Source: JANLQX01 sp043775075 (GTDB lineage: Bacteria > Actinomycetota > Acidimicrobiia > Acidimicrobiales > JANYDT01). Taken from it: a stretch of DNA of 12,230 nt. The notes beneath the pieces were generated by a model, which saw nothing but the letters and a program-made list of their open reading frames with translations, did no database searches and was not told the origin of the DNA. Numbering within the stretch: the stretch's first letter is position 1; the number at the start of each line of letters is the position of its first letter. Where the stretch lies: contig JAYVSS010000244.1 of assembly GCA_043775075.1 (NCBI GenBank), positions 1 to 12,230 of the forward strand, written 5' to 3'. The position numbers and the translations under genes are program-made. This document shows, piece by piece, positions 1 through 7,405 of the stretch.

Positions 1-402
1 CTCCCGGTATTGGTGGAAGAAGTCCTGCGCCTGGAAGGACCGGTGCAGGCCCTCTTCCGCACGGCGGCAGTGGACATGACCCTGCACGGCGTAGAGATCG
101 GCGCCGGATCGCCGATAAGTATTCGCTACGGCGCGGCGAACCGCGACGATGCCATGTTTGCAAGCGCGCATATTTTTGACCTTGACCGTACAGACGGGCG
201 CACACACCTGGCGTTCGGTCACGGCGTGCACCACTGCCTCGGCGCTCCCCTCGCCCGCCGGGAATTGCTTCATGGTTTTCGAGCAGTGGCTGAGCGCTTC
301 GACGAGATGTGGTTTGTCGACGGGGAAAACGACTTTGCCATCGCTCCGAACTACAGCCTCAGGGCGCTGAAACAACTTCATGTCGGGTTTCGCCCCGCCT
401 AG
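1..402 (+). CDS. Cytochrome P450, C-terminal part (5' end outside window)
   Basis: The reading frame is open from the first base, so this is the last ~133 residues of a larger protein cut by the window edge. It carries the end of the P450 fold: an ExxR K-helix motif (EVLR, about codons 7-10) and the heme loop FGHGVHHCLGAPLAR, whose axial cysteine is the TGC at 235-237. A bacterial P450 is normally about 400 residues, so roughly two thirds is missing. Known family role: a soluble heme monooxygenase that receives electrons from a ferredoxin and ferredoxin reductase; neither is visible here. The stop lies 9 bases before the next gene, so co-transcription with the LLM oxidoreductase is likely. 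The P450 family and substrate cannot be assigned from this fragment. Confidence 0.95.
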   Translation, partial: LPVLVEEVLRLEGPVQALFRTAAVDMTLHGVEIGAGSPISIRYGAANRDDAMFASAHIFDLDRTDGRTHLAFGHGVHHCLGAPLARRELLHGFRAVAERFDEMWFVDGENDFAIAPNYSLRALKQLHVGFRPA

Positions 403-405
403 AGT
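400..405 (+). promoter_or_regulatory. Possible -10 box for a leaderless start at 412
   Basis: TAGAGT fits the actinobacterial TANNNT -10 pattern and lies 6 bases before the ATG at 412, the spacing of a leaderless transcript. TTCATG at 377-382 could be a weak -35 with a 17-base spacer. The first three bases are also the stop codon of the P450. TAG followed by these bases could easily occur by chance, so this is tentative. Confidence 0.25.
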
Positions 406-411
406 CCCGCT

Positions 412-1251
412 ATGCGCTTTGCCCTCTCCACCGCCCAGCACAAGACCACGTGGGATCGCCTCGACGCAACGTGGCGAGCGGCTGACGAACTCCCCATCTT
501 CGAATCGGGGTGGCTCTTCGATCACCTGTACCCGTTGTTCACCGAGCCAACCAACCCGTGTCTCGAGGGATGGACAGCACTGTCGATGTTGCTCGCTCGC
601 ACGTCACGGATTCGCGGGTCGCTCCTCGTGTCGGCGATGCCGTACCGACATCCGTCGGTGCTCGCCAAGATGATTGCGACGATCGATATAGCGTCCGGGG
701 GCCGCCTGGAAGTCGGACTCGGAGCAGGCTGGTTTGAAGAAGAGTGCCTGGCGTATGGCATCACTCTGGGCACGATGAAGCAACGCTTTGATCGCTTTGA
801 CGAAGGTCTTGCCGTCATTGACTCGCTCCTGACGAACGAGACAACGAGCTTGAGCGGCGAGTACTACACGCTGCACGAAGCATTGTTCTTTCCCAAGGCC
901 GTGCAGTCACCACGTCCGCCGATCTGTATCGGTGGGCAGGGGGAGAAGCGGACGCTGCGGTCTGTCGCTCGGTTTGCCGATCACTGGAACGCCCCGGCGC
1001 TCGACGAGGAAACGTTTGCTCGCAAGCTCGACGTGCTCCATCAGCACTGCGCTGACATCGGTCGTGATCCTGGCTCGGTGATGGTGTCCAACCTGCTCCG
1101 CTTTGACGGCACCGACGCGGTGCTCGATCAGATCGCGGCCTTCGATGGTCGCGGCGTCGACCTGTGCATGGTCTCGATTCCGTCGCCCCATAACCCCGAC
1201 GACGTCCATCAACTCGCCGACGTACTGGCGTCATACAACTTGGCGTCCTGA
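412..1251 (+). CDS. LLM-class F420-dependent oxidoreductase, Rv1855c-like
   Basis: A 279-residue protein of the bacterial luciferase-like (TIM-barrel) superfamily. The hallmark stretch is at about residues 92-115 (SGGRLEVGLGAGW, then EEECLAYG), which in this superfamily is typical of F420-dependent rather than FMN-only enzymes. The segment around residues 45-80 (LEGWTAL, TSRIR, then PYRHPSVLAK) resembles the Rv1855c group (TIGR03560) as I recall it. Expected role: hydride transfer to or from an organic substrate using reduced deazaflavin F420; the substrate is unknown. The ATG at 412 gives a typical N-terminus (MRFALSTAQ). No clear Shine-Dalgarno precedes it, and it starts 9 bases after the P450 stop. 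A nitroreductase gene follows after 28 bases, so all three probably belong to one unit. Confidence 0.88.
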   Translation: MRFALSTAQHKTTWDRLDATWRAADELPIFESGWLFDHLYPLFTEPTNPCLEGWTALSMLLARTSRIRGSLLVSAMPYRHPSVLAKMIATIDIASGGRLEVGLGAGWFEEECLAYGITLGTMKQRFDRFDEGLAVIDSLLTNETTSLSGEYYTLHEALFFPKAVQSPRPPICIGGQGEKRTLRSVARFADHWNAPALDEETFARKLDVLHQHCADIGRDPGSVMVSNLLRFDGTDAVLDQIAAFDGRGVDLCMVSIPSPHNPDDVHQLADVLASYNLAS

Positions 1252-1279
1252 GCCTTTTGCACGCGATGCTGGCCGCACT

Positions 1280-1948
1280 ATGAACGTCAGTGAAGCGGTT
1301 ATCTCTCGTACGTCAATCCGTGCCTTCCTGGACACGCCGGTCACCGCCGACGATCTCCGATCCATTTTGGAAACGGCACGGTGGTCGCCCTCGGGCGGCA
1401 ACACTCAGCCGTGGCACGTCTACGGCTTAAGTGGCGAATCTATGCACGCATTCAAAGCGCTGCTCGCCGACGACGCGGCCGCCAATCCCATCGGCGACCA
1501 GATGGAATTCCCGATGTACCCGGCCGAGATCAAAGAGCCGTATCGGACCCGCCGTTTCCGGTGTGGCGAAGACATGTATGCGACCGTTGGAATTCCGCGC
1601 GAGGACAAGCCAGCGCGATTCGCCCAGATTGCTAAGAACTACGACTTCTTCGGTGCGCCAGCGGCCTTGTTCTTCGCCATTGATCGGCAAATGGGTCAGG
1701 GTCAGTGGGCCCATCTCGGCATGTTCATGCAGACCGTCGCCTTGGTGGCCCAAGAACGTGGCCTGGCGACGTGTATGCAGGAGTTTTGGATGATGCGCCA
1801 CAAACTCGTGCGGTCGTTCTATGCGATCCCCGACGAGCTCATGGTGTATTGCGGTATGGCGGTCGGCCACGCCGATCCCTCGGCGCCCATCAACTCGTTG
1901 CGCACCGACCGAGCTCCAGTCGATGAATTCGCCACCTTCGCCAGCTGA
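1280..1948 (+). CDS. Nitroreductase-family FMN oxidoreductase
   Basis: A 222-residue protein with the nitroreductase fold signature. The N-terminal FMN-phosphate contact is R10-T-S-I-R14, followed by the ARWSPSGGNTQPW segment at about residues 34-46, which is diagnostic of the family. Length is normal (about 190-230). The ATG at 1280 is chosen because it puts RxSxR at the usual distance from the N-terminus; the frame stays open upstream to about 1103, but that extension overlaps the LLM gene and is not family-like. Family role: NAD(P)H-dependent two-electron reduction of nitro groups, quinones or activated double bonds, usually as a homodimer. Here it probably supplies a flavin reduction or desaturation step beside P450 and F420 enzymes. 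The substrate is not predictable. No good Shine-Dalgarno is visible. Confidence 0.9.
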   Translation: MNVSEAVISRTSIRAFLDTPVTADDLRSILETARWSPSGGNTQPWHVYGLSGESMHAFKALLADDAAANPIGDQMEFPMYPAEIKEPYRTRRFRCGEDMYATVGIPREDKPARFAQIAKNYDFFGAPAALFFAIDRQMGQGQWAHLGMFMQTVALVAQERGLATCMQEFWMMRHKLVRSFYAIPDELMVYCGMAVGHADPSAPINSLRTDRAPVDEFATFAS

Positions 1949-1955
1949 CGGTCAG
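1945..1955 (+). repeat. Short palindrome at the nitroreductase stop
   Basis: CTGAC-G-GTCAG is an 11-base palindrome with 5-base arms that overlaps the nitroreductase TGA. GCTGACGGT recurs as a direct repeat about 18 bases downstream. It may be part of a termination or operator region, but alone it is weak. Confidence 0.3.
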
Positions 1956-1993
1956 TTCCCGCTGACGGTGCGTGCGCTTCACTGTCGGGTTAG

Positions 1994-2039
1994 CGACTCA
2001 GTGTCGCGTTGACGACGTCGTTTTCGCGACAGTGAGTCG
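1994..2039. repeat. Long imperfect inverted repeat after block A
   Basis: Arms at 1994-2008 and 2025-2039 (15 bases each) are reverse complements with a single mismatch (CGACTCAGTGTCGCG against CGACTCACTGTCGCG). The 16-base loop contains a perfect 10-base palindrome, ACGACGTCGT, at 2012-2021. As RNA this is a strong hairpin and could be the transcription terminator of the P450-LLM-nitroreductase unit, although no U-run follows. As DNA it could be a regulator binding site. A further perfect 9-base pair (2008-2016 with 2036-2044) competes with this stem. Confidence 0.6.
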
Positions 2040-2140
2040 TCAACTTGACAATGAAAACCATCAGCTCCGGGCCTGCAGAGTTGGACAGAGCCCAACGGCG
2101 CCAGCCGGCGGCGATCGTCATGATGGACGTCGCCCCAGAA

Positions 2141-2155
2141 CGGCCAAACGGGCCG
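2141..2155. repeat. Small hairpin upstream of block B
   Basis: CGGCC (2141-2145) and GGCCG (2151-2155) pair around a 5-base loop. A stem this short and GC-rich can arise by chance in this base composition. It is listed because it sits between two stronger palindromes in the same intergenic stretch. Confidence 0.25.
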
Positions 2156-2164
2156 ATTGTGGAT

Positions 2165-2190
2165 GAAAACTAACTCACCGAGTAGTTTTC
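2165..2190. promoter_or_regulatory. Palindromic candidate operator upstream of block B
   Basis: GAAAACTA (2165-2172) and TAGTTTTC (2183-2190) are perfect reverse complements with a 10-base spacer. Inside the spacer CTC (2174-2176) and GAG (2180-2182) pair as well. The arms are AT-rich in a GC-rich background, and the right arm contains TAGTTT (2183-2188), which fits a TANNNT -10 box. The site ends 48 bases before the ATG at 2239. A repressor bound here would cover the -10 and control the six-gene unit. No regulator gene is in the window, so which family binds is unknown. Confidence 0.5.
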
Positions 2191-2238
2191 GCAGGTCGCA
2201 TCGCCGCGGTGCGCGCAGACACTCGTACAGGGGTATGG

Positions 2239-3990
2239 ATGAACGACCGTTGGATCACCGACTGGGCGCCGAGCATTCGCTGGCCGCACTACACCCGCGC
2301 CAACGCCGGTGAGGTGTTGCCGACCCCGGCCAGTCCCCTCGGTCAGCAATTCACGTGGGACAACGGCATCGTGCCGGGATGGCGTGACGGCTACGTGCGC
2401 GGCGGCACAACCCAGGCCCACGAATACACCGACTCGCCCCCCGCGACCTGCGGCTTCTTCGGCGGGTACTTCTATATCAACCTCTCCAATGTGCGGATGC
2501 AGGCGGTGCGCAATCCCGCCGTCACTGTCGAGCAACTCGATCTTGCCTTCTTCGGTGATCACCCGGACGTTCCCCGATACGTGGCTCATCCCGATGACGA
2601 CCAACCGGACTACGTGCCCCTCGTAATGGATCGCATGGGGTGGGTGATGTCGACCACGAGCTGGCCGGAAATCGACGACGAACGCGAGATGACCAAGGCC
2701 TTCGCCGCCAATCGTCCCGACCTTTCCTCGCTGAACGACGTCGAACTCGTTGCGTTCGCCCGGTCGACCCAACCAATGCTGGCCAAGCTGTTTGAAAGCC
2801 ACACGGTGTCGTCGGGCTCCTCAGGTATGGCGCCCGGCATCCTGGCCGCCATCGGGGCGGCGATTGGCGATGACACCATTTCGATGAAGATTCTCGCGGG
2901 TATTGGTGAAGTGGATTCGGCCGAACCGAGTTACGTGCTGTGGGACCTCTCGCGCATGATTCGTTCGTCGCCGGAAATCACCGCCATGTTCGATGCCGGT
3001 ACTAACGGGCTCCTTGACCGGCTCGAAGCGGCCGCCGAGGCTGGCTCGGCCGATGCCATGGCGTTGCTCTCGGCCGGGGTGGCCTTCCTCAATGAGTTCG
3101 GTTCTCGCGGCCCGAATGAGTGGGAGATCAGCGCCGAAACGTGGGGCACCGATCCGAGCATCGCCCTTGCTGCGCTCGACCGCATTCGCCTTCAGGCTGA
3201 TGCCGAGGCCCCCCGCCTGCGCAATGCCGCCAAGGTGGCGGAGCGCAACGCCACGATCGCCGACGTCCGGGCCAAACTGGCGGCGATTGGAAATGACGAA
3301 CTCACCGGCACGTTCGAAGCTGGAGTCATCGCCGGTTCGCAGATGAGCTTTCGTGAGCGCACGAAAACGAACATCATTCGCACGGTGCACGAGGGCCGCC
3401 TGGCCTTCCGTGAGCTTGCCACCCGTCATGTGGCCGCCGGCAATCTGGCCGAGGCGAAACACATTTTCATGCTGCTGGACTCGGAGCTCGAATCCTTCAT
3501 CGTCAATCCGGCAGCGATGCGAGACACGCTTGCTACGCGCGCTGATGATTGGGCAAAGCTCTGGGATCTGGAACCGCCGTTCTTCATCGTTGACGGACAG
3601 GTACCGCCGATCTCATCGTGGAAGCGCAAGGGTGCATCGACGGCGAACAGGGCCGTAGTCGGTGACGTGCTGCAGGGCGTCGCGGGATGCCCCGGCATCG
3701 TTCGTGGACGGGCGCGGGTCATCCTCGACGCCTCTGACCCGGGGGCATTGGAACCCGGAGACATCCTCGTTGCTCCGATTACCGATCCGGCGTGGACACC
3801 GTTGTTCATGGCGGCGGGAGGCGTCGTCGTCAACGTCGGCGGGCAGATCAGTCATGCAATCATCGTGAGCCGTGAACTCGGTTTGCCGTGCATCGTCTCC
3901 GTAACGGATGCAACTGAGCGGATTCCCCATGGAGCGTTGATCGAAGTGAATGGAACAACTGGCCAGGTCACGATTCTTGAGGAGGCGTAG
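2239..3990 (+). CDS. Solitary PEP-utilizing-enzyme swivel (phosphohistidine) protein without ATP-grasp domain
   Basis: A 583-residue protein. The C-terminal ~105 residues (about 478-583) are the mobile swivelling domain of PEP synthase/pyruvate phosphate dikinase-type enzymes: GCPGIVRGRARV, then GDILVAPITDPAWTPLF, then GGQISHAIIVSRELG with the phosphorylatable His at residue 539. The N-terminus (N22, then GEVLP to P28, then PL at 33-34) resembles the start of the substrate-binding middle region of rifampin phosphotransferase and related dikinases. The ATP-grasp domain that would phosphorylate the histidine is absent, so a separate partner is needed, as in two-subunit phenylphosphate synthase, or the activity has changed. 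The ATG at 2239 is preferred because AGGGG lies 5 bases upstream; an in-frame GTG at 2209 would add 10 residues. It heads block B, with the next gene 3 bases downstream. Confidence 0.85.
   Translation: MNDRWITDWAPSIRWPHYTRANAGEVLPTPASPLGQQFTWDNGIVPGWRDGYVRGGTTQAHEYTDSPPATCGFFGGYFYINLSNVRMQAVRNPAVTVEQLDLAFFGDHPDVPRYVAHPDDDQPDYVPLVMDRMGWVMSTTSWPEIDDEREMTKAFAANRPDLSSLNDVELVAFARSTQPMLAKLFESHTVSSGSSGMAPGILAAIGAAIGDDTISMKILAGIGEVDSAEPSYVLWDLSRMIRSSPEITAMFDAGTNGLLDRLEAAAEAGSADAMALLSAGVAFLNEFGSRGPNEWEISAETWGTDPSIALAALDRIRLQADAEAPRLRNAAKVAERNATIADVRAKLAAIGNDELTGTFEAGVIAGSQMSFRERTKTNIIRTVHEGRLAFRELATRHVAAGNLAEAKHIFMLLDSELESFIVNPAAMRDTLATRADDWAKLWDLEPPFFIVDGQVPPISSWKRKGASTANRAVVGDVLQGVAGCPGIVRGRARVILDASDPGALEPGDILVAPITDPAWTPLFMAAGGVVVNVGGQISHAIIVSRELGLPCIVSVTDATERIPHGALIEVNGTTGQVTILEEA
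3981..3985 (+). promoter_or_regulatory. Strong ribosome binding site for the second LLM gene
   Basis: GGAGG lies 8 bases before the ATG at 3994, inside the last codons of the swivel-domain gene. It supports the 3994 start and shows that translation of the two genes is organised on one mRNA. Confidence 0.8.
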
Positions 3991-3993
3991 ACC

Positions 3994-4977
3994 ATGGCGA
4001 TGAAGCCGTTTCGTTTTGGCGTGCAGTCGTATGCGGCCTCGTCTGCTGCTGACTGGCGCGAGCAGGCCCGCACGGCCGAGGCCCTCGGGTACTCGACCTT
4101 TCACCTCGCTGACCACATCATTGGGCCCGGCCCCGCACTCTCGGCGACGAATCACCCGGTGCAAAACCTGGCGTCAATCCCGGCGATGGCGGTGGCGGCC
4201 GAAGCGACGACGACCATCGGCATTGGTTGTCGCGTGTTTTGTGCGGACTTCCACAATCCGGTGATCCTCGCCAAAGACTTGGCGACGCTCGACATGTTCA
4301 GTGACGGACGTCTGGAAGTGGGCATCGGAGCCGGTTGGTTGCAGGGTGAATACGAGGCGATCGGGGTCCCCTTCGACCCGCCCGGTGTGCGCATCGATCG
4401 CCTCATCGAGACCATCGCCGTGCTTCGCGCCTGCTTCGACGATGGAGTAGTGAACGTGACCGGCGCCCACGTGCATGCCGTTGGTTTCGAGTCCGTCCCG
4501 AAGCCGGTGCGTCGCGAAGGCCGCACGCGTCCCCCGTTCATGATCGGCGGCGGCGCCAAGCGCATCCTTGGCGTGGCCGGGCGCGAGGCGGACATCGTCA
4601 GTCTGAATTTCGACAACGTTTCCGGCAAAATCGGACCCGCCGGTGTGGGTTCGAGCACGGCGGAGATCACCGCGCAGAAGATCGAATGGATCAAAGCCGG
4701 AGCCGGTGACCGTTTCCACGAGATCGAGCTGGAAATCGGTGCGTACTTCACCGTCATCACTGATGCTCGCGACGCCACACTGGCCAAAATGGCGCCGATG
4801 TTTGCACTGTCACCCGAACAGTTCGCCGATCATCCCCATGCGCTTATCGGTTCCGTCGATTCGATATGTGAACAGATCATCGAGCGGCGGGAGCGCTACG
4901 GCATCAGCTACATAACCGTGAACCGCGGCAATCTCGAATCGTTCGCCCCGGTCGTCGCCCGACTCGCCGGCTCCTAG
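3994..4977 (+). CDS. LLM-class F420-dependent oxidoreductase, MSMEG_2516-like
   Basis: A 327-residue luciferase-like TIM-barrel protein. The N-terminus KPFRFGVQ and the block DMFSDGRLEVGIGAGWLQ (about residues 98-115), followed by GEYEAIGVPFDPPGVRIDRL, match the MSMEG_2516 group of predicted F420-dependent oxidoreductases (TIGR03621) as I remember it. It differs clearly from the other two LLM proteins here, so the three are not recent duplicates. Role: F420H2- or F420-dependent redox chemistry on an unknown substrate. The start has GGAGG 8 bases upstream; a second in-frame ATG lies at 4000. The gene begins 3 bases after the swivel-domain gene, which argues for tight co-expression. Confidence 0.9.
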   Translation: MAMKPFRFGVQSYAASSAADWREQARTAEALGYSTFHLADHIIGPGPALSATNHPVQNLASIPAMAVAAEATTTIGIGCRVFCADFHNPVILAKDLATLDMFSDGRLEVGIGAGWLQGEYEAIGVPFDPPGVRIDRLIETIAVLRACFDDGVVNVTGAHVHAVGFESVPKPVRREGRTRPPFMIGGGAKRILGVAGREADIVSLNFDNVSGKIGPAGVGSSTAEITAQKIEWIKAGAGDRFHEIELEIGAYFTVITDARDATLAKMAPMFALSPEQFADHPHALIGSVDSICEQIIERRERYGISYITVNRGNLESFAPVVARLAGS

Positions 4978-5014
4978 TTACCGCCCATTTCGCGCCCCCA
5001 ACAGACTCTCGAAA

Positions 5015-5019
5015 AAGGA
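5015..5019 (+). promoter_or_regulatory. Ribosome binding site for the third LLM gene
   Basis: AAGGA lies 7 bases upstream of the ATG at 5027 in the 49-base gap after the previous LLM gene. I see no convincing promoter in this gap, so read-through from upstream is assumed. Confidence 0.65.
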
Positions 5020-5026
5020 CAGCACC

Positions 5027-6115
5027 ATGAAGGTCGGCATCAACCTCCCCGCCCAGTACCCGTTTGCCAGCACCGAGCAGATGCTCCCGATCTACGAGCA
5101 GATGGGAGCGGACTCGTATTGGGCCCCCGATCACATCCTCGGTGTGTTCCATCCTGGACTCTGGGCCGACACGCCCCTGTCGGCCCTTGCCGCCGATCCC
5201 GACGCGTTCTACGACCCATTTTGCTACGGCGCCGTGGCGGGCCGCATGACCACCAAGCCGTACGGAATCTCCGTTACCGATGCCACCCGGCGCGGGGCTG
5301 CTGACCTCGCCCGCACGGCGCTCACGCTGAATGACCTGATTCCCGGCGGTTTCATTCTCGGGATTGGTTCGGGGGAAGCGGAGAGCCTCCTTCCGTTCGG
5401 GTACCCCTTTGACAAGCCGGTGGCCCGCCTCGAAGAAGTGCTCATCGAACTTCGCTCGCTGCTCGATCATGGCGTGATGCCCAATGGCGGTGTCGGTCGG
5501 ATGGGTCTGCCCCTCCAGGTCGATGGCAAGGGTTCACCGCCGGTGTGGGTGGCGGGCCACGGCGACCGCATGCTTCGTCTCACCGGTCAATACGGTGACG
5601 GCTGGATCCCGGCGTGGTGGATGTCTCCGGACGAATACGGCCAGAAGCTCAAGGTCATTGCGGCTCATGCGGCCAAGGCCGGACGCCCCACGCCGGAAGC
5701 ATCCCTTCTGCCCTTCTGCCTGTTTGCCGAGTCGAAGGACAAGGCGGCGGAGATGTTTGAGAAGGAGCCCCTGGGGAAATTGTTCGGTCTCTTCGCCATG
5801 GGTTCAATGTGGGAAGCCAACGGCATGAAGCATCCCCTCGGCAACGGCTCGAAGGGCTTCATCGACGTGATTATTCATGACCTCAACCCCGATGACCTTC
5901 GTGACCTGGCCCCGACGATTCCCTTTGAAATGGTGGAGCAGGTGTTGTTCATCGGCAACGCCGAAGAACTCGCGGGGCAGTTTGAGGCGTACGCCAAAAA
6001 CGGCCTCGAGCACGTGGTGCTCGCCAATCTCACCGGCGTGATCGGTGGCATGGACGAGATCATCGCCCGTGGCGCTGATCTCCCGCATCTCCGCAACGTT
6101 CTGTCCGACCTCTAA
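5027..6115 (+). CDS. LLM-class F420-dependent oxidoreductase, Mer/phthiodiolone-ketoreductase-like
   Basis: A 362-residue luciferase-like protein, longer than the other two LLM proteins in the window. The block LTLNDLIPGGFILGIGSGEAES followed by LLPFGYPFDKPVARLEE (about residues 98-135) has the GSGEAE signature seen in methylene-tetrahydromethanopterin-reductase-like and mycobacterial (phenol)phthiodiolone ketoreductase-like members, which are F420-dependent. The N-terminus MKVGINLP is the expected first beta strand of the barrel. The C-terminal helix region (GNAEELAGQFEAYAKNGLEHVVLANL) is also typical. A ketone/alcohol redox step is plausible but inferred. AAGGA supports the ATG at 5027. The P450 gene follows after 12 bases with its Shine-Dalgarno directly behind this stop codon. 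Confidence 0.88.
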   Translation: MKVGINLPAQYPFASTEQMLPIYEQMGADSYWAPDHILGVFHPGLWADTPLSALAADPDAFYDPFCYGAVAGRMTTKPYGISVTDATRRGAADLARTALTLNDLIPGGFILGIGSGEAESLLPFGYPFDKPVARLEEVLIELRSLLDHGVMPNGGVGRMGLPLQVDGKGSPPVWVAGHGDRMLRLTGQYGDGWIPAWWMSPDEYGQKLKVIAAHAAKAGRPTPEASLLPFCLFAESKDKAAEMFEKEPLGKLFGLFAMGSMWEANGMKHPLGNGSKGFIDVIIHDLNPDDLRDLAPTIPFEMVEQVLFIGNAEELAGQFEAYAKNGLEHVVLANLTGVIGGMDEIIARGADLPHLRNVLSDL

Positions 6116-6127
6116 AGAGGAATTGTT

Positions 6128-7405
6128 ATGCCCACTGATATTGACCTCAAGACGTTCAACCCGTTCGATCCAGAAACGCTCCAGTGCCCGTATCCCCATT
6201 ACGCCAAGATGCGCACAGACGCACCGGTGCACCACATCGAATCGTTGGGCATGTACTTCGTGACCCGACACGACATGGTCAGCGAAGTGATTCGCGACAT
6301 CGAGACGTATTCTTCGCAATTCGGAAATACATCGATGCCATTGCCCGCCGAAGCGCGGGAAAAGATGCTGGCGGTGCTGGCCGAGGGGTACCCGCGCGTT
6401 CCCACGATGCTCACCGCTGATCCGCCCACGCATACCCGCTACCGGCGCCTCGTATCGAAGGCGTTCACGCCAAAATCGATCCAGGAGCTTGAGCCGATCA
6501 TCAGGTCGATCACCACCCGCCTCATCGATAGTTGGATTGACACCGGCACCATTGAGTTCGTCACCCAATTCGGCGTGCCGTTACCGGTGGAGGTCATCGC
6601 CAAGGCGCTCAACGTGCCCGACGACCGTCTGGGTGACTTCAAGCGCTGGTCCGACGACTCGATCGCCGGGATCGGTACGAACATCTCCATCGATGCTCGC
6701 GTGGAAGCGGAGAAGGGGGTGAACGAGTTCCAGCACTACTTCGCCGACGCTCTCGAACAGCGGCGGATCAACCCGCAGGAGGACCTCCTCACCAAATTGC
6801 TCAATGCGCGTATCGACGACGATGATCCAGAGGTCACTGATAAGCGCGCCTTGGATCTGCCGGAAATGCTGAGCATCATTCAACAGCTGCTGGTGGCGGG
6901 CAACGAGACAACCACCAAGATGCTCACCGAGATGATGCGTCTCCTCGGCGAACACCCGGATAAGTGGGAAGCGGTCAAGCGGGACCCCAAGCTCATTCCC
7001 GGCGTGGTCGAGGAGACGCTGCGTTTGTCCACGCCCACGCAAGGCATGTGGCGAATCGCCACACGCGACGTCGAACTGGCCGGCGTGCACATCCCCAAGG
7101 GCGCGCGTGTCGTCGTGGTCTTCAGCTCGGCGAACCGCGACGAGAACGTGTTCATCAACCCCGATGAATTCGATCCCCAACGATCCAATGTGACCGATCA
7201 CCTGGCCTTCGGCAAGGGCACCCACTTCTGTGTGGGCGCCAACCTGTCTCGCCTGGAAGGTCGCGTTGCCCTGGAGGAGATCTCGAAACGCCTGGACTCT
7301 TTCACCCTCGGACCTGATAATCAGTACGCATACCACCCGAGCTTCATGCTTCGTGGGCTTACGAACCTGACGATCAACGTGGTTCCGGCTTCGGTCAACG
7401 CATGA
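6128..7405 (+). CDS. Cytochrome P450, full length
   Basis: A 425-residue bacterial class I type P450 without a membrane anchor. Visible motifs are the C-helix HTRYRRLVSKAF region (about 97-110), the oxygen-activating I-helix A257-G-N-E260-T261-T262, the K-helix E296-T-L-R299, and the heme loop FGKGTHFCVG with axial Cys368. All key elements are present, so it should be an active monooxygenase given a ferredoxin and ferredoxin reductase, which are not encoded here. AGAGGA (6116-6121) lies 6 bases before the ATG at 6128 and directly after the stop of the preceding LLM gene. The last bases overlap the SDR start. I cannot assign a CYP family; terpenoid, steroid or fatty acid hydroxylation are all possible. 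Confidence 0.96.
   Translation: MPTDIDLKTFNPFDPETLQCPYPHYAKMRTDAPVHHIESLGMYFVTRHDMVSEVIRDIETYSSQFGNTSMPLPAEAREKMLAVLAEGYPRVPTMLTADPPTHTRYRRLVSKAFTPKSIQELEPIIRSITTRLIDSWIDTGTIEFVTQFGVPLPVEVIAKALNVPDDRLGDFKRWSDDSIAGIGTNISIDARVEAEKGVNEFQHYFADALEQRRINPQEDLLTKLLNARIDDDDPEVTDKRALDLPEMLSIIQQLLVAGNETTTKMLTEMMRLLGEHPDKWEAVKRDPKLIPGVVEETLRLSTPTQGMWRIATRDVELAGVHIPKGARVVVVFSSANRDENVFINPDEFDPQRSNVTDHLAFGKGTHFCVGANLSRLEGRVALEEISKRLDSFTLGPDNQYAYHPSFMLRGLTNLTINVVPASVNA

Noticed and set aside
1103..1279. Upstream extension of the nitroreductase reading frame by 59 codons
   Set aside because: It lies inside the LLM gene, its translation is not protein-like, and the ATG at 1280 gives the family N-terminus.
2045..2050. 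Perfect TTGACA as -35 of a promoter for block B
   Set aside because: No TANNNT element lies 15-19 bases downstream; the stretch there is GC-rich. It may still be part of a regulator site.
2170..2802. Long minus-strand open frame of 210 codons
   Set aside because: It is antisense to the swivel-domain gene, gives a His/Val/Gly-rich translation without recognisable motifs, and is explained by high GC. The same applies to 2821-3462 and 6581-7336 on the minus strand.
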